Positions 53,660 to 62,638 of a stretch of 64,000 nucleotides of DNA are shown here, in pieces. Positions within the stretch are counted from its first letter, which is position 1. Every line of letters begins with the position of its first letter. The position numbers and the translations under genes were made by a program. Source of the stretch: Halostella limicola (GTDB taxonomy: Archaea; Halobacteriota; Halobacteria; Halobacteriales; Natronoarchaeaceae); assembly GCF_003675875.1 (NCBI RefSeq), contig NZ_RCDI01000001.1, forward strand, positions 1,178,001 to 1,242,000, written 5' to 3'. The notes under the pieces were generated by a model. That model was given only the letters and a program-made list of their open reading frames with translations, did not search any database and had not been told where the DNA came from.

Positions 53660-54535
53660 ATGGGTATTAATTCGAACGGGAGAATTATTAACGTTCTCCG
53701 CGACAGCTCCGGCGTCGGGCTCACCGCGGTCGCTGTGCTGTGCGCGCTGACGGCGCTCGCGGCGGTCACGGCCGAGCGGAACCCGGAGATGTGGAAGCTG
53801 ATCGGTATCTCGTGGGTGGCGTTCGCCGCCATGGCCGGCGCGGCTCCGCTCGGCGCGCGCAGCGCCGGCCGGGAGCGCGCGCTGACGCTCGTCTGGGGCT
53901 ACGGGCTCGCCAGCGGCGCGATGGTGACCAGCGCGGCCGTCTTCCTCCTGCCGCAGGCGTTCGGCCTCGACCCGAAGATCGGCGGGTTCGGCGTCGCCGC
54001 CGGCGTCCTCACCGGCTTCGGCGCGCACACGGTCGGCCACCGCTTCACCCACGCCGACCTCGGGTTCGACCACACGGCGCTGGAGCTGTCGGCGCACGCG
54101 CTGTCCGCCGGCGCGATCATCGGCATCATCTACGGAAACATGCCGGAACTCGGGCCGCTGCTCGGCCTCGCGATCGTCTCGCACAAGGGGCCGGCCGGCT
54201 ACGCCGCCGCGCGCCGCCTCGCGAGTGACGACCGGCCCGTCTCCGTCCTCCTGCTCCCGGCGGCGGGCGTCGGTCTGACCGCCATCCCGTCCGCGCTCGT
54301 GCAGCTACCGGCAGACCAGACGCTCAACGCCGCCGTCTTCGGCTTCGCCGCCGGCGTGTTCCTCCACGTCGCGCTCGACTTCCTGCCGGAGTGCGAACTC
54401 GGCGGTGAGGTGTACGAGGTGGCACAGGTCAGCGACGACGCGCACCACCTGCTCGACCGCCTCCGCCTGCACGCTGTCGGTAGCACGGCGCTCGGCGGCG
54501 CCGTCGTCTTCGCGGCGTGGGTGGCGCTGGGCTGA
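53660..54535 (+). CDS. ZIP-family metal transporter
   Basis: A 291-residue membrane protein with eight likely segments. The helix with ELSAHALSAGAIIGIIYG and the helix with VSHKGPAGYAAARRLA match the paired metal-binding helices of ZIP proteins (HxxxxG... and HKGP). GVFLHVALDFLPECELGG is the last segment. It would take up zinc or another divalent cation. The His-rich loop common in other ZIP proteins is reduced to a short stretch (CELGGEVYEV). A TATA-like gatttattattg is about 35 bases upstream of the ATG. Confidence 0.9.
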   Translation: MGINSNGRIINVLRDSSGVGLTAVAVLCALTALAAVTAERNPEMWKLIGISWVAFAAMAGAAPLGARSAGRERALTLVWGYGLASGAMVTSAAVFLLPQAFGLDPKIGGFGVAAGVLTGFGAHTVGHRFTHADLGFDHTALELSAHALSAGAIIGIIYGNMPELGPLLGLAIVSHKGPAGYAAARRLASDDRPVSVLLLPAAGVGLTAIPSALVQLPADQTLNAAVFGFAAGVFLHVALDFLPECELGGEVYEVAQVSDDAHHLLDRLRLHAVGSTALGGAVVFAAWVALG

Positions 54536-54541
54536 GAACCG

Positions 54542-54850
54542 CTACTCCTCGTCGCCTTCGAGGTGCTTCCGCGCGAAGTCCGAGAGCGACTCCCACCCGG
54601 TCGCGTCGCCGAACTCCTCCAGCGCCTCGCCGAGCTTCTGCTCGGCGTCCAGCGGCCGCTCGTTGGTCGGCCGCACCCGCTGGTTGTCGTGGTCCACCTC
54701 GCCCTCGAACGTCGCGTGCTCGTTCCTGTCGTAGTACGCGGGCGTCCCGTCGTCTTTGGTCCCTAAGAACTCGACGCCGCTGACCTGCCGGTTCTCCAGG
54801 GTCCACGCGCTGTCTTTCTCGTGCGCTCGCGGAATGTCGCGTCCGGACAT
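54542..54850 (-). CDS. Conserved haloarchaeal hypothetical protein
   Basis: A 102-residue soluble protein. VSGVEFLGTKDDGTPAYYDR and HATFEGEVDHDNQRVRP are a strand-rich core, and LGEALEEFGDATGWESLSDF followed by ARKHLEGDEE is a helical C-terminus. It resembles widely distributed haloarchaeal proteins without a named function. The gene converges on the ZIP gene with a 6-base gap, and the YkgJ-type gene lies 32 bases upstream on the same strand. Confidence 0.78.
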   Translation of the reverse strand: MSGRDIPRAHEKDSAWTLENRQVSGVEFLGTKDDGTPAYYDRNEHATFEGEVDHDNQRVRPTNERPLDAEQKLGEALEEFGDATGWESLSDFARKHLEGDEE

Positions 54851-54882
54851 AGCGGGATCGCTACGCCTCGAACGCGGAAAAA

Positions 54883-55422
54883 TCACAGCTCCCGGTCGGA
54901 CGAGGGGTCGTCGAGCTCCCAGAGGTACTCCGGGAGGAAGGCGTCGAGCTCGTCGACGACGCGGCGCTCGCTCACGTTCAGGCCCTCGCAGTGCTCGTGC
55001 GCGGAGTCGCGCACGTCGACGTGGATCTCGCCGTCCTCGACGGTGACGGCGAGCGGGAAGACGGAGCAGCGCGCCGGCTTCCAGTCGTGCTCGTCGTGGA
55101 GGGCACAGAGGCCGTCGTCGCGGAGGAAGTAGCAGGCCGCGCCGTCGTCGGCGACGTGCTCCTCGCGGTCTTTCTCCTCGCGGCGGACGAAGTCCTCGCC
55201 GCGGAACTGCGTGGTCGCCTGATTGACGCTCTCGCGCTCGGCGAGTTCGAGGAAGTCCTTGTCGTACAGGAGGACACCGTGCTGGCAGCACCACGTGCAG
55301 TCGTCGACGCACTCGAAGGTGAGATCGAGGTCGAAGTCGACCACGGCTTCCCTGCCGGGGTACACCTCGACGCGGCGCTGCTCGTCCGCGCCGCCGTCGG
55401 GGGTCCGGTCGTCTGCGCTCAC
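54883..55422 (-). CDS. YkgJ-family cysteine-cluster protein
   Basis: A 179-residue protein that probably binds metal, perhaps zinc or an iron-sulfur cluster. FECVDDCTWCCQHGVLL holds the first Cys set and CALHDEHDWKPARCSVFPLA the second, the arrangement of the YkgJ (CxxCC...KPxxCxxFP) family. The sequence before and after is acidic. The molecular function is unknown. It is followed downstream on the same strand by the conserved hypothetical gene. Confidence 0.9.
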   Translation of the reverse strand: MSADDRTPDGGADEQRRVEVYPGREAVVDFDLDLTFECVDDCTWCCQHGVLLYDKDFLELAERESVNQATTQFRGEDFVRREEKDREEHVADDGAACYFLRDDGLCALHDEHDWKPARCSVFPLAVTVEDGEIHVDVRDSAHEHCEGLNVSERRVVDELDAFLPEYLWELDDPSSDREL

Positions 55423-55452
55423 ACGGCGCAGTGGGGGCCGCGGGGGGAAAGG

Positions 55453-56301
55453 CTACTCGGTCTCGACGGCGATCTCCCGCGACAGCGACCCGTCCCGCCA
55501 CCGCAGGCGGACGATCATCTGAAGGCCCTCGCTCCCGTCGCTCGGGTCGGCGTACCGGTCGTCGGGGCCGCTCTCGTACACCCACGTCGTCGTCTCGCCG
55601 GCGGGAACGTCCAGCGAGATCCTCGCCTCGGGCGTGTACGCGATGGACGGCCCGGTCCGGTTGACAGCGGCGACGAACGTCCCGTCGGCGTCGCCGACGT
55701 TCGCCACGGTCAACTCGGCGGTCACCGTCTCGTCGAGCGCCATCGACTCGGGAGCGTCGAAGCCGCGCACCTCGAAAGTCGTCGGGGGCCGCGACAGGCG
55801 CTCGACGGCGCCCTCGTCGAGTTCGTGCCCGCCGCCGGGCCAGGTGAGCCTCGCGCCCTCTGCGTCGAGCGGTTTCGCTACCTCGAACGCGACCCAGCCC
55901 TCGCCGTTCTCGCTGTCGTACGGGTCGCCGTAGTCCCAGAGTCGTTCTCCCATCCCGCCGACCTCCGTCGTCGGCGGGATCGATCGATCGCCGATCCGGA
56001 GCCTGAACGCCGCCCGCGGCGGCGCGGGCGTCCCGTCAGCGGTCACGGACGCTATCACGTACTGCTCGTCGCGCTCGCCGTAGGTGCCGATGGAGTCCGG
56101 GGAGTTCGACGCGACGTACTCCGGCGTTGCCTCGGCGCGCTCGACCGTCACCCCCGCGTACGCCCCGTCGTCGTCGGTCGTCCCGTCGGTGCTCGTCTCG
56201 TCGTCGGTCGCCGTTCCGGGGTCAGACCGGGCGCGGTCGAGGCAGCCGCCGAAGGCGCCGACCCCGGCGGTGAGCGCCCCGAGCAGGCGTCGTCGTCTCA
56301 T
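55453..56301 (-). CDS. Tat-exported lipoprotein with a beta-sandwich domain
   Basis: A 282-residue protein. RRRRLLGALTAGVGAFGGCL is a twin-arginine signal with a lipobox Cys at about residue 20, so the protein should be lipid-anchored outside. A Thr/Asp-rich spacer (about 25-45) precedes a beta-rich body that includes FEVRGFDAPESMALDETVT followed by AELTVANVGDADGTFVAAV, an Ig-like fold common in halophile surface proteins. No ligand is known. It lies between the YkgJ-type and PEP carboxylase genes. Confidence 0.82.
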   Translation of the reverse strand: MRRRRLLGALTAGVGAFGGCLDRARSDPGTATDDETSTDGTTDDDGAYAGVTVERAEATPEYVASNSPDSIGTYGERDEQYVIASVTADGTPAPPRAAFRLRIGDRSIPPTTEVGGMGERLWDYGDPYDSENGEGWVAFEVAKPLDAEGARLTWPGGGHELDEGAVERLSRPPTTFEVRGFDAPESMALDETVTAELTVANVGDADGTFVAAVNRTGPSIAYTPEARISLDVPAGETTTWVYESGPDDRYADPSDGSEGLQMIVRLRWRDGSLSREIAVETE

Positions 56302-56414
56302 ACGCGGACTCACGGCAGTACTGCGTAAAGGTCTTGAGAAGGCACAAACCGGCGTTTGAGTTACCGCCGCGGCGGCGGGACGGTTCGGGGGGCCGACGGC
56401 GGCCAAAAACCCGT

Positions 56415-59105
56415 TTATCCCGTGTTCTTCATCCCCGCGGCGATCCCTTTCACAGTCAGCCGGAGGGTACGCTCCTCCTCCTCGGTCCGGTGGGTCTGGC
56501 CGAGCAGGTGCGTCTGGAGCAGGTTCAGCGGGTCGACGTAGGGGTTGCGACGGCTGAGGCTCTCCCGGAGCCAGTCGCGGTCGATGGCGTGGTCTCGGCC
56601 GGCGATCTCGGTGACGAGGTCGACCGCCTCCTCGTACTCCTCGCTGACCCGCGGGAAGAACTGCTCGCGGAGGTCCGCCGTCGCCAGACCGGCGTACTCG
56701 GCGGCGATCTCCATGTCCGTGCGGCCCAGCGCCATCGCGGCGTTGTCGATCCGCGTCCGGAAGAACGGCCACTCCTCGTACATCGTCTGGAGCGTCTCCA
56801 CGTCGCCGCCGTCGTCGAGGTACGCCCGGATGCCGGTCGCGAGCGCGTACCAGCCGGGCAGGATACAGCGGGACTGCGTCCACGAGAACACCCACGGGAT
56901 CGCCCGCAGGTCCTCGACGTTGCGCTCGCCGGATCGCGAGGCGGGCCGGGAGCCGAGGTTCAGGTCCTCGATGACGGTGATCGGCGTCGCCTGCTCGAAG
57001 TACTGGACGAACCCGTCGGTCTCAAGCAGGTCGCGGTACTCGTCGCGGGCGGCGTCGGCCATCGTCTCCATCGCCTCGATCCACTCGTCCTCGACGTCCT
57101 CGACGGGGTTTTTCAGCGACCGGTAGCGCGACCGGATCTGAGCGTTGAGCATCTGCTCCATGTTGCGCTCGGCGACGCGCGGGTTGGCGTACTTCTCGGC
57201 GATCGCCTCGCCCTGCTCGGTGAACTTCACCTGGCCGGTGACGGTCTCGTTCGGCAGCGCCAGCAGCGCGTCGTTCATCGGCCCGCCGCCGCGGGAGATG
57301 GAGCCACCCCGGCCGTGGAACAGCCGCATCGTCACGTCGAAGTCGTCGCAGATCTCCGCGAGGCGGCGCTGGTTCTTGTACAGCGACCAGTTGGCGGCGA
57401 GGAAGCCGTTCTCCTTGTTCGAGTCGGAGTAGCCCAGCATGATCTCCTGAGTGTTGCCGCGGGCCTCCAGCGCCTGCGCGTACGCCTCGTTCTCGAACAG
57501 CGTGCCCATGATGCGCCGCGCGCCGGAAAGCGCGCGCTCGGTCTCAAGCAGCGGGACGATGTCGAGGCCGCAGTGCCCCGGCAACTCGATCACGTCGGCC
57601 TGGTCCGCGAGGAACAGCACTTCGAGCACGTGGCTCGGCTCGTCGGTCATCGAGATGGCGTACGTGTCGATGGCCTGAACGCCGTACTCCTCGTGCCACT
57701 CCGAGAGCGACTCGAACCGGTCGAGGACGCGCGCCGCGGTGTCGGAGACGTCGCGCGTGTCGCTCACGTCGACGACGCGCTCGTCCTGCAAGATGCACTC
57801 GGTGAGCACGTCGACGCGCTCGTCCTCGTCCATGTCGGCGTAGTCGATCCCCTCGCGGGCGAGCGCCTCGGCGACCGTCTCGGTGTGGTTCTCCTGGTGG
57901 TCGCGCAGGTCGAGGCTCGCGAGGTTGAACCCGAACGTGTCGACGCGCCGCCGGAGCGGGTCGACGTGGGCCTCGGCGACGCTGTCGGCGCCGTTCTCGC
58001 GCAGGCTCTGGGCCAGCACGGCGAGGTCGTCCTGCAGCTCGGAGACGTCCTCGTAGCCGCCGGGACGGACGTCGCCGACGCGTTCGAGGCGCTCGCGCAT
58101 CAGCTTCAGCTTCTGGCGGTAGGGCTCGCCGGGGTAGCGCTCTTCGCCCTCCTCGGCGATGCCGGGGAGCCGCTCGCGGTCGGCCGCGAGCGACTTCTCG
58201 AAGCGCTCGCCGACCTGGATGCGGCTCCCGTCCTGGCTGAGGACGCCCGAGAGCTCCTTCAGCTGCTCGCGGTAGCGGTCGAGGACGACCGCGCGCTGGC
58301 GCTCGAGCGTGTTCTCCGTCACCTCGGGCGTGACGTACGGGTTCCCGTCGCGGTCGCTCCCGGCCCACGAGCGGAACTCGAACAGCTTCGGGATGTCGAC
58401 GTCCCCGTCGAACTCGTCGTCGAAGGCGTCCTCCAGTTCGTCGTACACCTCGCCGACGATGTCGAACAGGGTGTTCTCCAGGTACCACTGGACGTTACGC
58501 GCCTCGTCCTCGGGGTTCGGGCGGCGCTTGCGCACCTGCGGGGTCTGCCAGAGGCTCGTCACCTCGGCGTCGACGTCGCGCTCGACCTGCCCCCGCTCCT
58601 TGTCGGTGAGCAGGCGCTCGTCGAGGGTTTCGAGGTGGTTCGAGATCTGGCGGAGCTTCGACTTCACCGTCTTCCGCCGGGCCTCCGTCGGGTGAGCGGT
58701 GAACGTCGGCTCGATGAGGACGTCGTCGAGCACCCGCTCGACGGTGTCGACGTCCTCGTCGGCGAGTTCGGCGGCGGCCGTCTCCAGGCTGTCCTCCAGG
58801 TCGCCGTCCTGTGAGCCCTGGCGGATGGCCCGGACCCGCTCGCGCTCCTCCGCGAGGTTGATGAGCTCGAAGTAGGTGGTGAACGCGCGGGCGACGACGC
58901 TCTCCAGTTCGGGCGTGAGCGTGTCGAGTTCGTCGTGCAGGGCGCCGCGGGAGTCGAGTTCGCCGTCCCTGTAGTCGATAGCGGACGTGCGGAGCGTCTC
59001 TACCGTCTCGAACGCGGAGTGAGAGGCCTGGTCGGCCAGAACGTCGCCGAGGAGCGCCCCGAGCTCCCGGACGTCCTGCCTGACCTCCCTGTTGTGCAAT
59101 TGCAT
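56415..59105 (-). CDS. ppc: Phosphoenolpyruvate carboxylase
   Basis: An 896-residue PEP carboxylase, which makes oxaloacetate from PEP and bicarbonate for the TCA cycle. TAHPTEARR near residue 137 has the catalytic His; GYSDSNKENGFLA (about 560) and FHGRGGSISRGGG (about 595) are the PEP and Arg loops, and the C-terminus ends NTG as in most relatives (QNTG). Length fits the bacterial-type PEPC. Its presence says the organism replenishes C4 acids from PEP. No regulators seen nearby. Confidence 0.97.
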   Translation of the reverse strand: MQLHNREVRQDVRELGALLGDVLADQASHSAFETVETLRTSAIDYRDGELDSRGALHDELDTLTPELESVVARAFTTYFELINLAEERERVRAIRQGSQDGDLEDSLETAAAELADEDVDTVERVLDDVLIEPTFTAHPTEARRKTVKSKLRQISNHLETLDERLLTDKERGQVERDVDAEVTSLWQTPQVRKRRPNPEDEARNVQWYLENTLFDIVGEVYDELEDAFDDEFDGDVDIPKLFEFRSWAGSDRDGNPYVTPEVTENTLERQRAVVLDRYREQLKELSGVLSQDGSRIQVGERFEKSLAADRERLPGIAEEGEERYPGEPYRQKLKLMRERLERVGDVRPGGYEDVSELQDDLAVLAQSLRENGADSVAEAHVDPLRRRVDTFGFNLASLDLRDHQENHTETVAEALAREGIDYADMDEDERVDVLTECILQDERVVDVSDTRDVSDTAARVLDRFESLSEWHEEYGVQAIDTYAISMTDEPSHVLEVLFLADQADVIELPGHCGLDIVPLLETERALSGARRIMGTLFENEAYAQALEARGNTQEIMLGYSDSNKENGFLAANWSLYKNQRRLAEICDDFDVTMRLFHGRGGSISRGGGPMNDALLALPNETVTGQVKFTEQGEAIAEKYANPRVAERNMEQMLNAQIRSRYRSLKNPVEDVEDEWIEAMETMADAARDEYRDLLETDGFVQYFEQATPITVIEDLNLGSRPASRSGERNVEDLRAIPWVFSWTQSRCILPGWYALATGIRAYLDDGGDVETLQTMYEEWPFFRTRIDNAAMALGRTDMEIAAEYAGLATADLREQFFPRVSEEYEEAVDLVTEIAGRDHAIDRDWLRESLSRRNPYVDPLNLLQTHLLGQTHRTEEEERTLRLTVKGIAAGMKNTG

Positions 59106-59482
59106 GTCTCGGTCATGTCTTCCCGGGGGCTAAAACGCACCGAATAGTGGCGAATACTACCCTCGTGAACCGAAATTAGTGATAGTTCGTCGATAGCAGG
59201 ATCACCGGATCCCGAGTCCTCCGAACCGCCGTCCCCGCGGTGCCGGAGCCACCGGAACACCCTGAACCGGCTGGCGAACCGTCTCTCAACGGGTCTGTGA
59301 GGGCGGCCAGCAAAACATGCCGGCGCGCAACCGCGTGGAGAGAGTGAGAACTCGCGGGTTCGGAGTCAGTCAGGTAGCGCCGGAGCAGGACCGTTGGAAC
59401 GGCGCGATCACCCTGCCGCGGCGATTTAGGCGATCACGCTCGGGAAAGTTACTTGTCTGCGGTCCGGTTATACTGTGGAAAG
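59106..59482. other. Intergenic region, ppc / hypothetical membrane gene
   Basis: The left part is the ppc upstream region with an AT-rich stretch (gaaattagtgatagttcg near 59170). The right edge carries ggttatactg about 15 bases before the ATG at 59483. No gene I can support lies between. Confidence 0.5.
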
Positions 59483-59812
59483 ATGGGCCGGAACGTCGAT
59501 CTCTCGGGCAGTTGGCTCAGACTCCTGCTCTACGCGTTCCAGCTGGCCGGGCTTCTGCTGGCTCTGCTCTTCGTGGCGGGTCCGCTCGACAGTCCCGCCA
59601 GCGTCCTGTTAGCCGCCCTGTTCGCGGTACTCGTGACCGCGACGGCGGTCGGCCTGTGGCGGTCGACGACCGACGGCGACGGGGGAGACCATCTCGGTAC
59701 GACTGAGGACATCACGTACGACCCGTTCGCTGACCCCGGGCAGGCGGCCCGGGACAGGTGGGAGAAGGCCGTTCGTCGACTCCCCGGCGGGGGCGACGGG
59801 CGGGACGATTAG
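59483..59812 (+). CDS. Small membrane protein, hypothetical
   Basis: A 109-residue protein with two membrane segments (LLLYAFQLAGLLLALLFVAG and LLAALFAVLVTATAVGLW) and an acidic, Gly-rich cytoplasmic tail (DPGQAARDRWEKAVRRLPGG). No family is recognised. Its stop TAG shares four bases with the stop of the convergent transcription factor S gene (59809-59812). Confidence 0.72.
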   Translation: MGRNVDLSGSWLRLLLYAFQLAGLLLALLFVAGPLDSPASVLLAALFAVLVTATAVGLWRSTTDGDGGDHLGTTEDITYDPFADPGQAARDRWEKAVRRLPGGGDGRDD

Positions 59813-60132
59813 TTGTATTCCCGCCACCGGTTCCCGCACTCCTGACACTTGAAGAACCGCGTCGGCGGCTCGTCCGCGGACCCGGTCTGCTTGATGGTGT
59901 ACCAGGCCTTCGTGTGGCCGCACTCGTCGCAGACCACGTCGTCCGCGGTCGGTTTCCCCTCGAAGTTGGCCCCCTCCTCGGTCTCGATCACGTCGTCTTC
60001 GGTCTGGCGCTCCGTCGAGACGAACTGGGCGGCGCGGTCCTCGTCACGCTCGACGGTCGCGCCGCAGCTGGAACAGACCATCTCGCCGTCCCGGGACTTC
60101 ATCATGGAACCGCAGTCGTCGCAGAACTGCAT
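59809..60132 (-). CDS. tfs: Transcription factor S (TFS, TFIIS-like)
   Basis: A 107-residue archaeal RNA polymerase cleavage factor. An N-terminal zinc ribbon (CDDCGSMMKSRDGEMVCSSCG) is joined by an acidic linker to a C-terminal ribbon (CDECGHTKAWYTIKQTG... FFKCQECG). The catalytic hairpin keeps the Asp-Glu pair in TGSADEPPTRFF, so transcript cleavage should be intact. ATG 60132 is the natural start. Its stop overlaps the convergent small membrane gene. Confidence 0.95.
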   Translation of the reverse strand: MQFCDDCGSMMKSRDGEMVCSSCGATVERDEDRAAQFVSTERQTEDDVIETEEGANFEGKPTADDVVCDECGHTKAWYTIKQTGSADEPPTRFFKCQECGNRWREYN

Positions 60133-60187
60133 GCCTCGGCGTACTCGCTCGGGTGGCAAAAGCGGACCGCTCGGGCGTCGCCGGCGG

Positions 60188-60730
60188 CTACTCCCCGTCG
60201 GCGCGGCCGGGGCTGGCCTTGCCCAGCCGCTCGTCCTCCTTGACGACGGGACAGTTGACGACCCGGAAGTGTTCGAGGTCGGTCGCTTCGAGGATCTCGG
60301 TCCCCTCGTGGCCGCAGCTGACGTCCGGCGGGTCGGAGAAGTACTCGCAGCCCTGGCAGTACGTCCGCTTCGATATCTCGCGGACGTCCCGCTCGTCCTC
60401 GGCGGCGGTCTCGGTGGGTTCGTCCGCGGTGACCTGCTCCCAGAGCGTCTCCCGGTCGAGCTCGTCGGTCCGGTGCTCGGTAAACAGGTCGTCGTACTCG
60501 CCGCCCGCGTCGCGCTCGCGTCGGCGGTCCTCGACGCGGGCCGCGAGGTCGCCGAGCGGGGCGTCCGGGTCCCGAGCCAGCGCGTCCGGGACCGGGTCGC
60601 TCCCGACCGAATCGTCCGCGGCGTAATCGTCCGAGTCGTCGGCCTCGTCCGTGTCCCTCTCCGCGCCGTCGCCCTCGTCGCCGACCGCGGCGGCCAGGTC
60701 CGACAGCGGCTCGTCGGAGTCGCTCGTCAT
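60188..60730 (-). CDS. Acidic protein with a C-terminal Cys-rich module, hypothetical
   Basis: A 180-residue protein. The first 110 residues are acidic and low in complexity. The C-terminal part (YCQGCEYFSDPPDVSCGHEG, then FRVVNCPVV) holds four Cys and a His in a spacing fit for one zinc site. The function is unknown. It lies 43 bases downstream of a gene for a coiled-coil zinc-ribbon protein on the same strand, and the RAD55-like gene is next upstream, so the three may form one transcription unit. Confidence 0.7.
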   Translation of the reverse strand: MTSDSDEPLSDLAAAVGDEGDGAERDTDEADDSDDYAADDSVGSDPVPDALARDPDAPLGDLAARVEDRRRERDAGGEYDDLFTEHRTDELDRETLWEQVTADEPTETAAEDERDVREISKRTYCQGCEYFSDPPDVSCGHEGTEILEATDLEHFRVVNCPVVKEDERLGKASPGRADGE

Positions 60731-60773
60731 CGCTCGCCCCCGTCGTCGACCTGTTCGTCGCGCGTTGCGGCGC

Positions 60774-61673
60774 TCACCGGCCGTCACCTCCGTCCACGCC
60801 GTGGCTCCCCGTGCCGTCGGGCTCGCCGCGGTCGTCGCCGCCGGTCACGAGGTCGTCGAGCGACGAGTCCAGGTCGGTTTCGACCCGCCCCTCCAGCGCC
60901 GGGGGGTCGCCGGTCGCGAGCGTCGCGGACCCGAAGATCCCCCGCTTCGGCTCCACGTCGTTGAACGTGCTCGCGCAGTGCGGACACTTCGGCGCGGTCA
61001 GGAGCGCGACGTCGACCTCGGCGTCGCAGTCCCCGCAGCTCGCCGTCCGAACGCCGGAGCGGTTGGCGGCCCGTTTCAGGGAGTCCGCCTCCGAGCGCGT
61101 CGCCGCCTCGCCGGCCAGTCGACGCACCTCTCGGCGGACGTCGACGACGGCCCGCGCGAGCAGGTCCGTCCGCTCCTGCAGGTCGTCGGTGGCGTCGGTG
61201 AGGTACTCCAGGACGTCCTCGTAGTTCTCGAAGCCCGCCTCGACCCGTCGGTCGACCTCGTCGACGCGGTCCTTCAGCCTGTCGACCTCGTCGGCCAGAC
61301 GGTCGGCCGTCGCGGCCGCGCCGTCGACTCGGGAGGCGAGGTCCGGGTGCCCGTGGTCGGCGGGAGCCTTCGCGTCGGCCTCGCGCTTGACCTGGATGAC
61401 CCGCTCGCGGACGTCTTCGATGAGGTCCATGAACTCGTCGTCTATCTCGTCGAGGCGCTCCTCGACGGCGGCGGGAACGCCGTCGGGGTCGACGTGCTCC
61501 GCCACGTGGGCCCGGTCGCCGTTCTCCATCCGTTCGACGGCGTAGTGGGACTCGACGAGCCGTCGGAGCACAGTCTCCCGGTCGGCCCCCCCGCCGGCGG
61601 CCTGGTTGTCGAGCCACTCGCGGACCTCGGGGGGTACCGTGACCGAGAGCTCCCCCGACTCTTCACTCGCCAT
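60774..61673 (-). CDS. Ribbon-helix-helix-like, coiled-coil zinc-ribbon protein
   Basis: A 299-residue protein. Residues about 6-45 (ELSVTVPPEVREWLDNQAAG) resemble a CopG/ribbon-helix-helix DNA-binding region. Residues about 70-190 are heptad-like coiled coil (RVIQVKREADAKAP, ADEVDRLKDRVDEVDRRVE). A zinc ribbon follows (SCGDCDAEVDV then KCPHCASTF), and the tail is disordered. It could be a DNA-bound scaffold. ATG 61673 was preferred to a GTG 24 bases upstream. Confidence 0.75.
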   Translation of the reverse strand: MASEESGELSVTVPPEVREWLDNQAAGGGADRETVLRRLVESHYAVERMENGDRAHVAEHVDPDGVPAAVEERLDEIDDEFMDLIEDVRERVIQVKREADAKAPADHGHPDLASRVDGAAATADRLADEVDRLKDRVDEVDRRVEAGFENYEDVLEYLTDATDDLQERTDLLARAVVDVRREVRRLAGEAATRSEADSLKRAANRSGVRTASCGDCDAEVDVALLTAPKCPHCASTFNDVEPKRGIFGSATLATGDPPALEGRVETDLDSSLDDLVTGGDDRGEPDGTGSHGVDGGDGR

Positions 61674-61728
61674 TCGTCCGGCTTTCGTGAGGGACACTCT
61701 TAAGGGTTATTGCAATTCTGATAATCGC

Positions 61729-62565
61729 TCACCGGATCTTCCTCACGTTGCTGATGTTGAACCCGTCGTCTTCGATCTCGGTCTCGAACTGGACGATGTT
61801 CTCCTCCTCTAGTCGGGAGAGGACGCCGCGAAACTGCTGAACGATCATCGCCCGGTCGCGCTCGCTCCCCCCGCTCTCCCACTTGAAGCGGATCGTCCCG
61901 TCGGTCGCGTCGCTGAGGCGGCCGAGCTGGGTGGCTGTCAGCGCCTCGACGTTAACGTGGAGCAGGATGAGGCCGCCCCATTCCTGGGAGGCTTTCTTGA
62001 GGCCCTTCATCAGGAGAGTGATGTCGGACCAGTCCATCTGCTCGCTGGCCGCGCTGACGAGGTCGGTGAGGGAGTCGACGAGCACGAGGTTGCCGGAGGC
62101 ATTCTCGCTGAGGTAATCGCCCATCGCGTCGAGGACGTTCCGCCGCTCGTGGCGCTCGCCGAGCGAGGTGATGTCCTGGGGCTCCTTCGCGTACCAGTCG
62201 GTCGGCACGGGCGAGAGCTGGAAGTACTCCGGCGAGAGGTCCGCGAACTCGACGGGCGCCGCGGCCGCCTCGACGATGTCGTCGTCCATCGTGAACGCCA
62301 TCTCGTCGACGAGCGCCGGTTCGTCGCTGGTGAAAGAGAGGTAGTGGATCTCCTCGGGGACGACGGAGTTCTCGTGGAGCGAGCCGTAGTAGAGGTCGAA
62401 CAGCTCCGGGTCGGCCTCGACGAGGCCGTTCATCGCCGCGCTGGTGTACATGAACTCCCGCCCGCCCGCCCCGATGTCGCCCGCGAGGAGGACGACGCTC
62501 CCCGGCGGCGCGCCGCCGTCGATCATCGAGTCCAGTCGGGAGATCCCGAACGGAATGCGTTTCAT
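61729..62565 (-). CDS. RAD55-like/KaiC-type protein with a degenerate P-loop
   Basis: A 278-residue RecA-fold protein of the haloarchaeal RAD55-like group. The P-loop position (residues 29-36) reads GDIGAGGR: the Lys and Thr of GxxGxGKT are Gly and Arg, so ATP binding by the usual contact is lost. The Walker B-like strand GNLVLVDSLTDLV is kept. The C-terminal part includes GGLILLHVNVEALTATQ and ends in a short acidic tail. Relatives with an intact P-loop regulate transcription or motility; this one is probably a regulator or a pseudo-ATPase. Confidence 0.85.
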   Translation of the reverse strand: MKRIPFGISRLDSMIDGGAPPGSVVLLAGDIGAGGREFMYTSAAMNGLVEADPELFDLYYGSLHENSVVPEEIHYLSFTSDEPALVDEMAFTMDDDIVEAAAAPVEFADLSPEYFQLSPVPTDWYAKEPQDITSLGERHERRNVLDAMGDYLSENASGNLVLVDSLTDLVSAASEQMDWSDITLLMKGLKKASQEWGGLILLHVNVEALTATQLGRLSDATDGTIRFKWESGGSERDRAMIVQQFRGVLSRLEEENIVQFETEIEDDGFNISNVRKIR

Positions 62566-62638
62566 AGCCCGACGTGGTGTCGGATTCGCTTACGTGTTAC
62601 GGCGGATCGCCGCGGGGGAGCGCGGTCGAGCGGCCCGC

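Noticed and set aside
59000-59260. Minus-strand frame starting MFRWLRHRGDGG before ppc
   Set aside because: It runs into ppc in another frame and becomes Arg/Ser-rich there, a sign of a chance frame.
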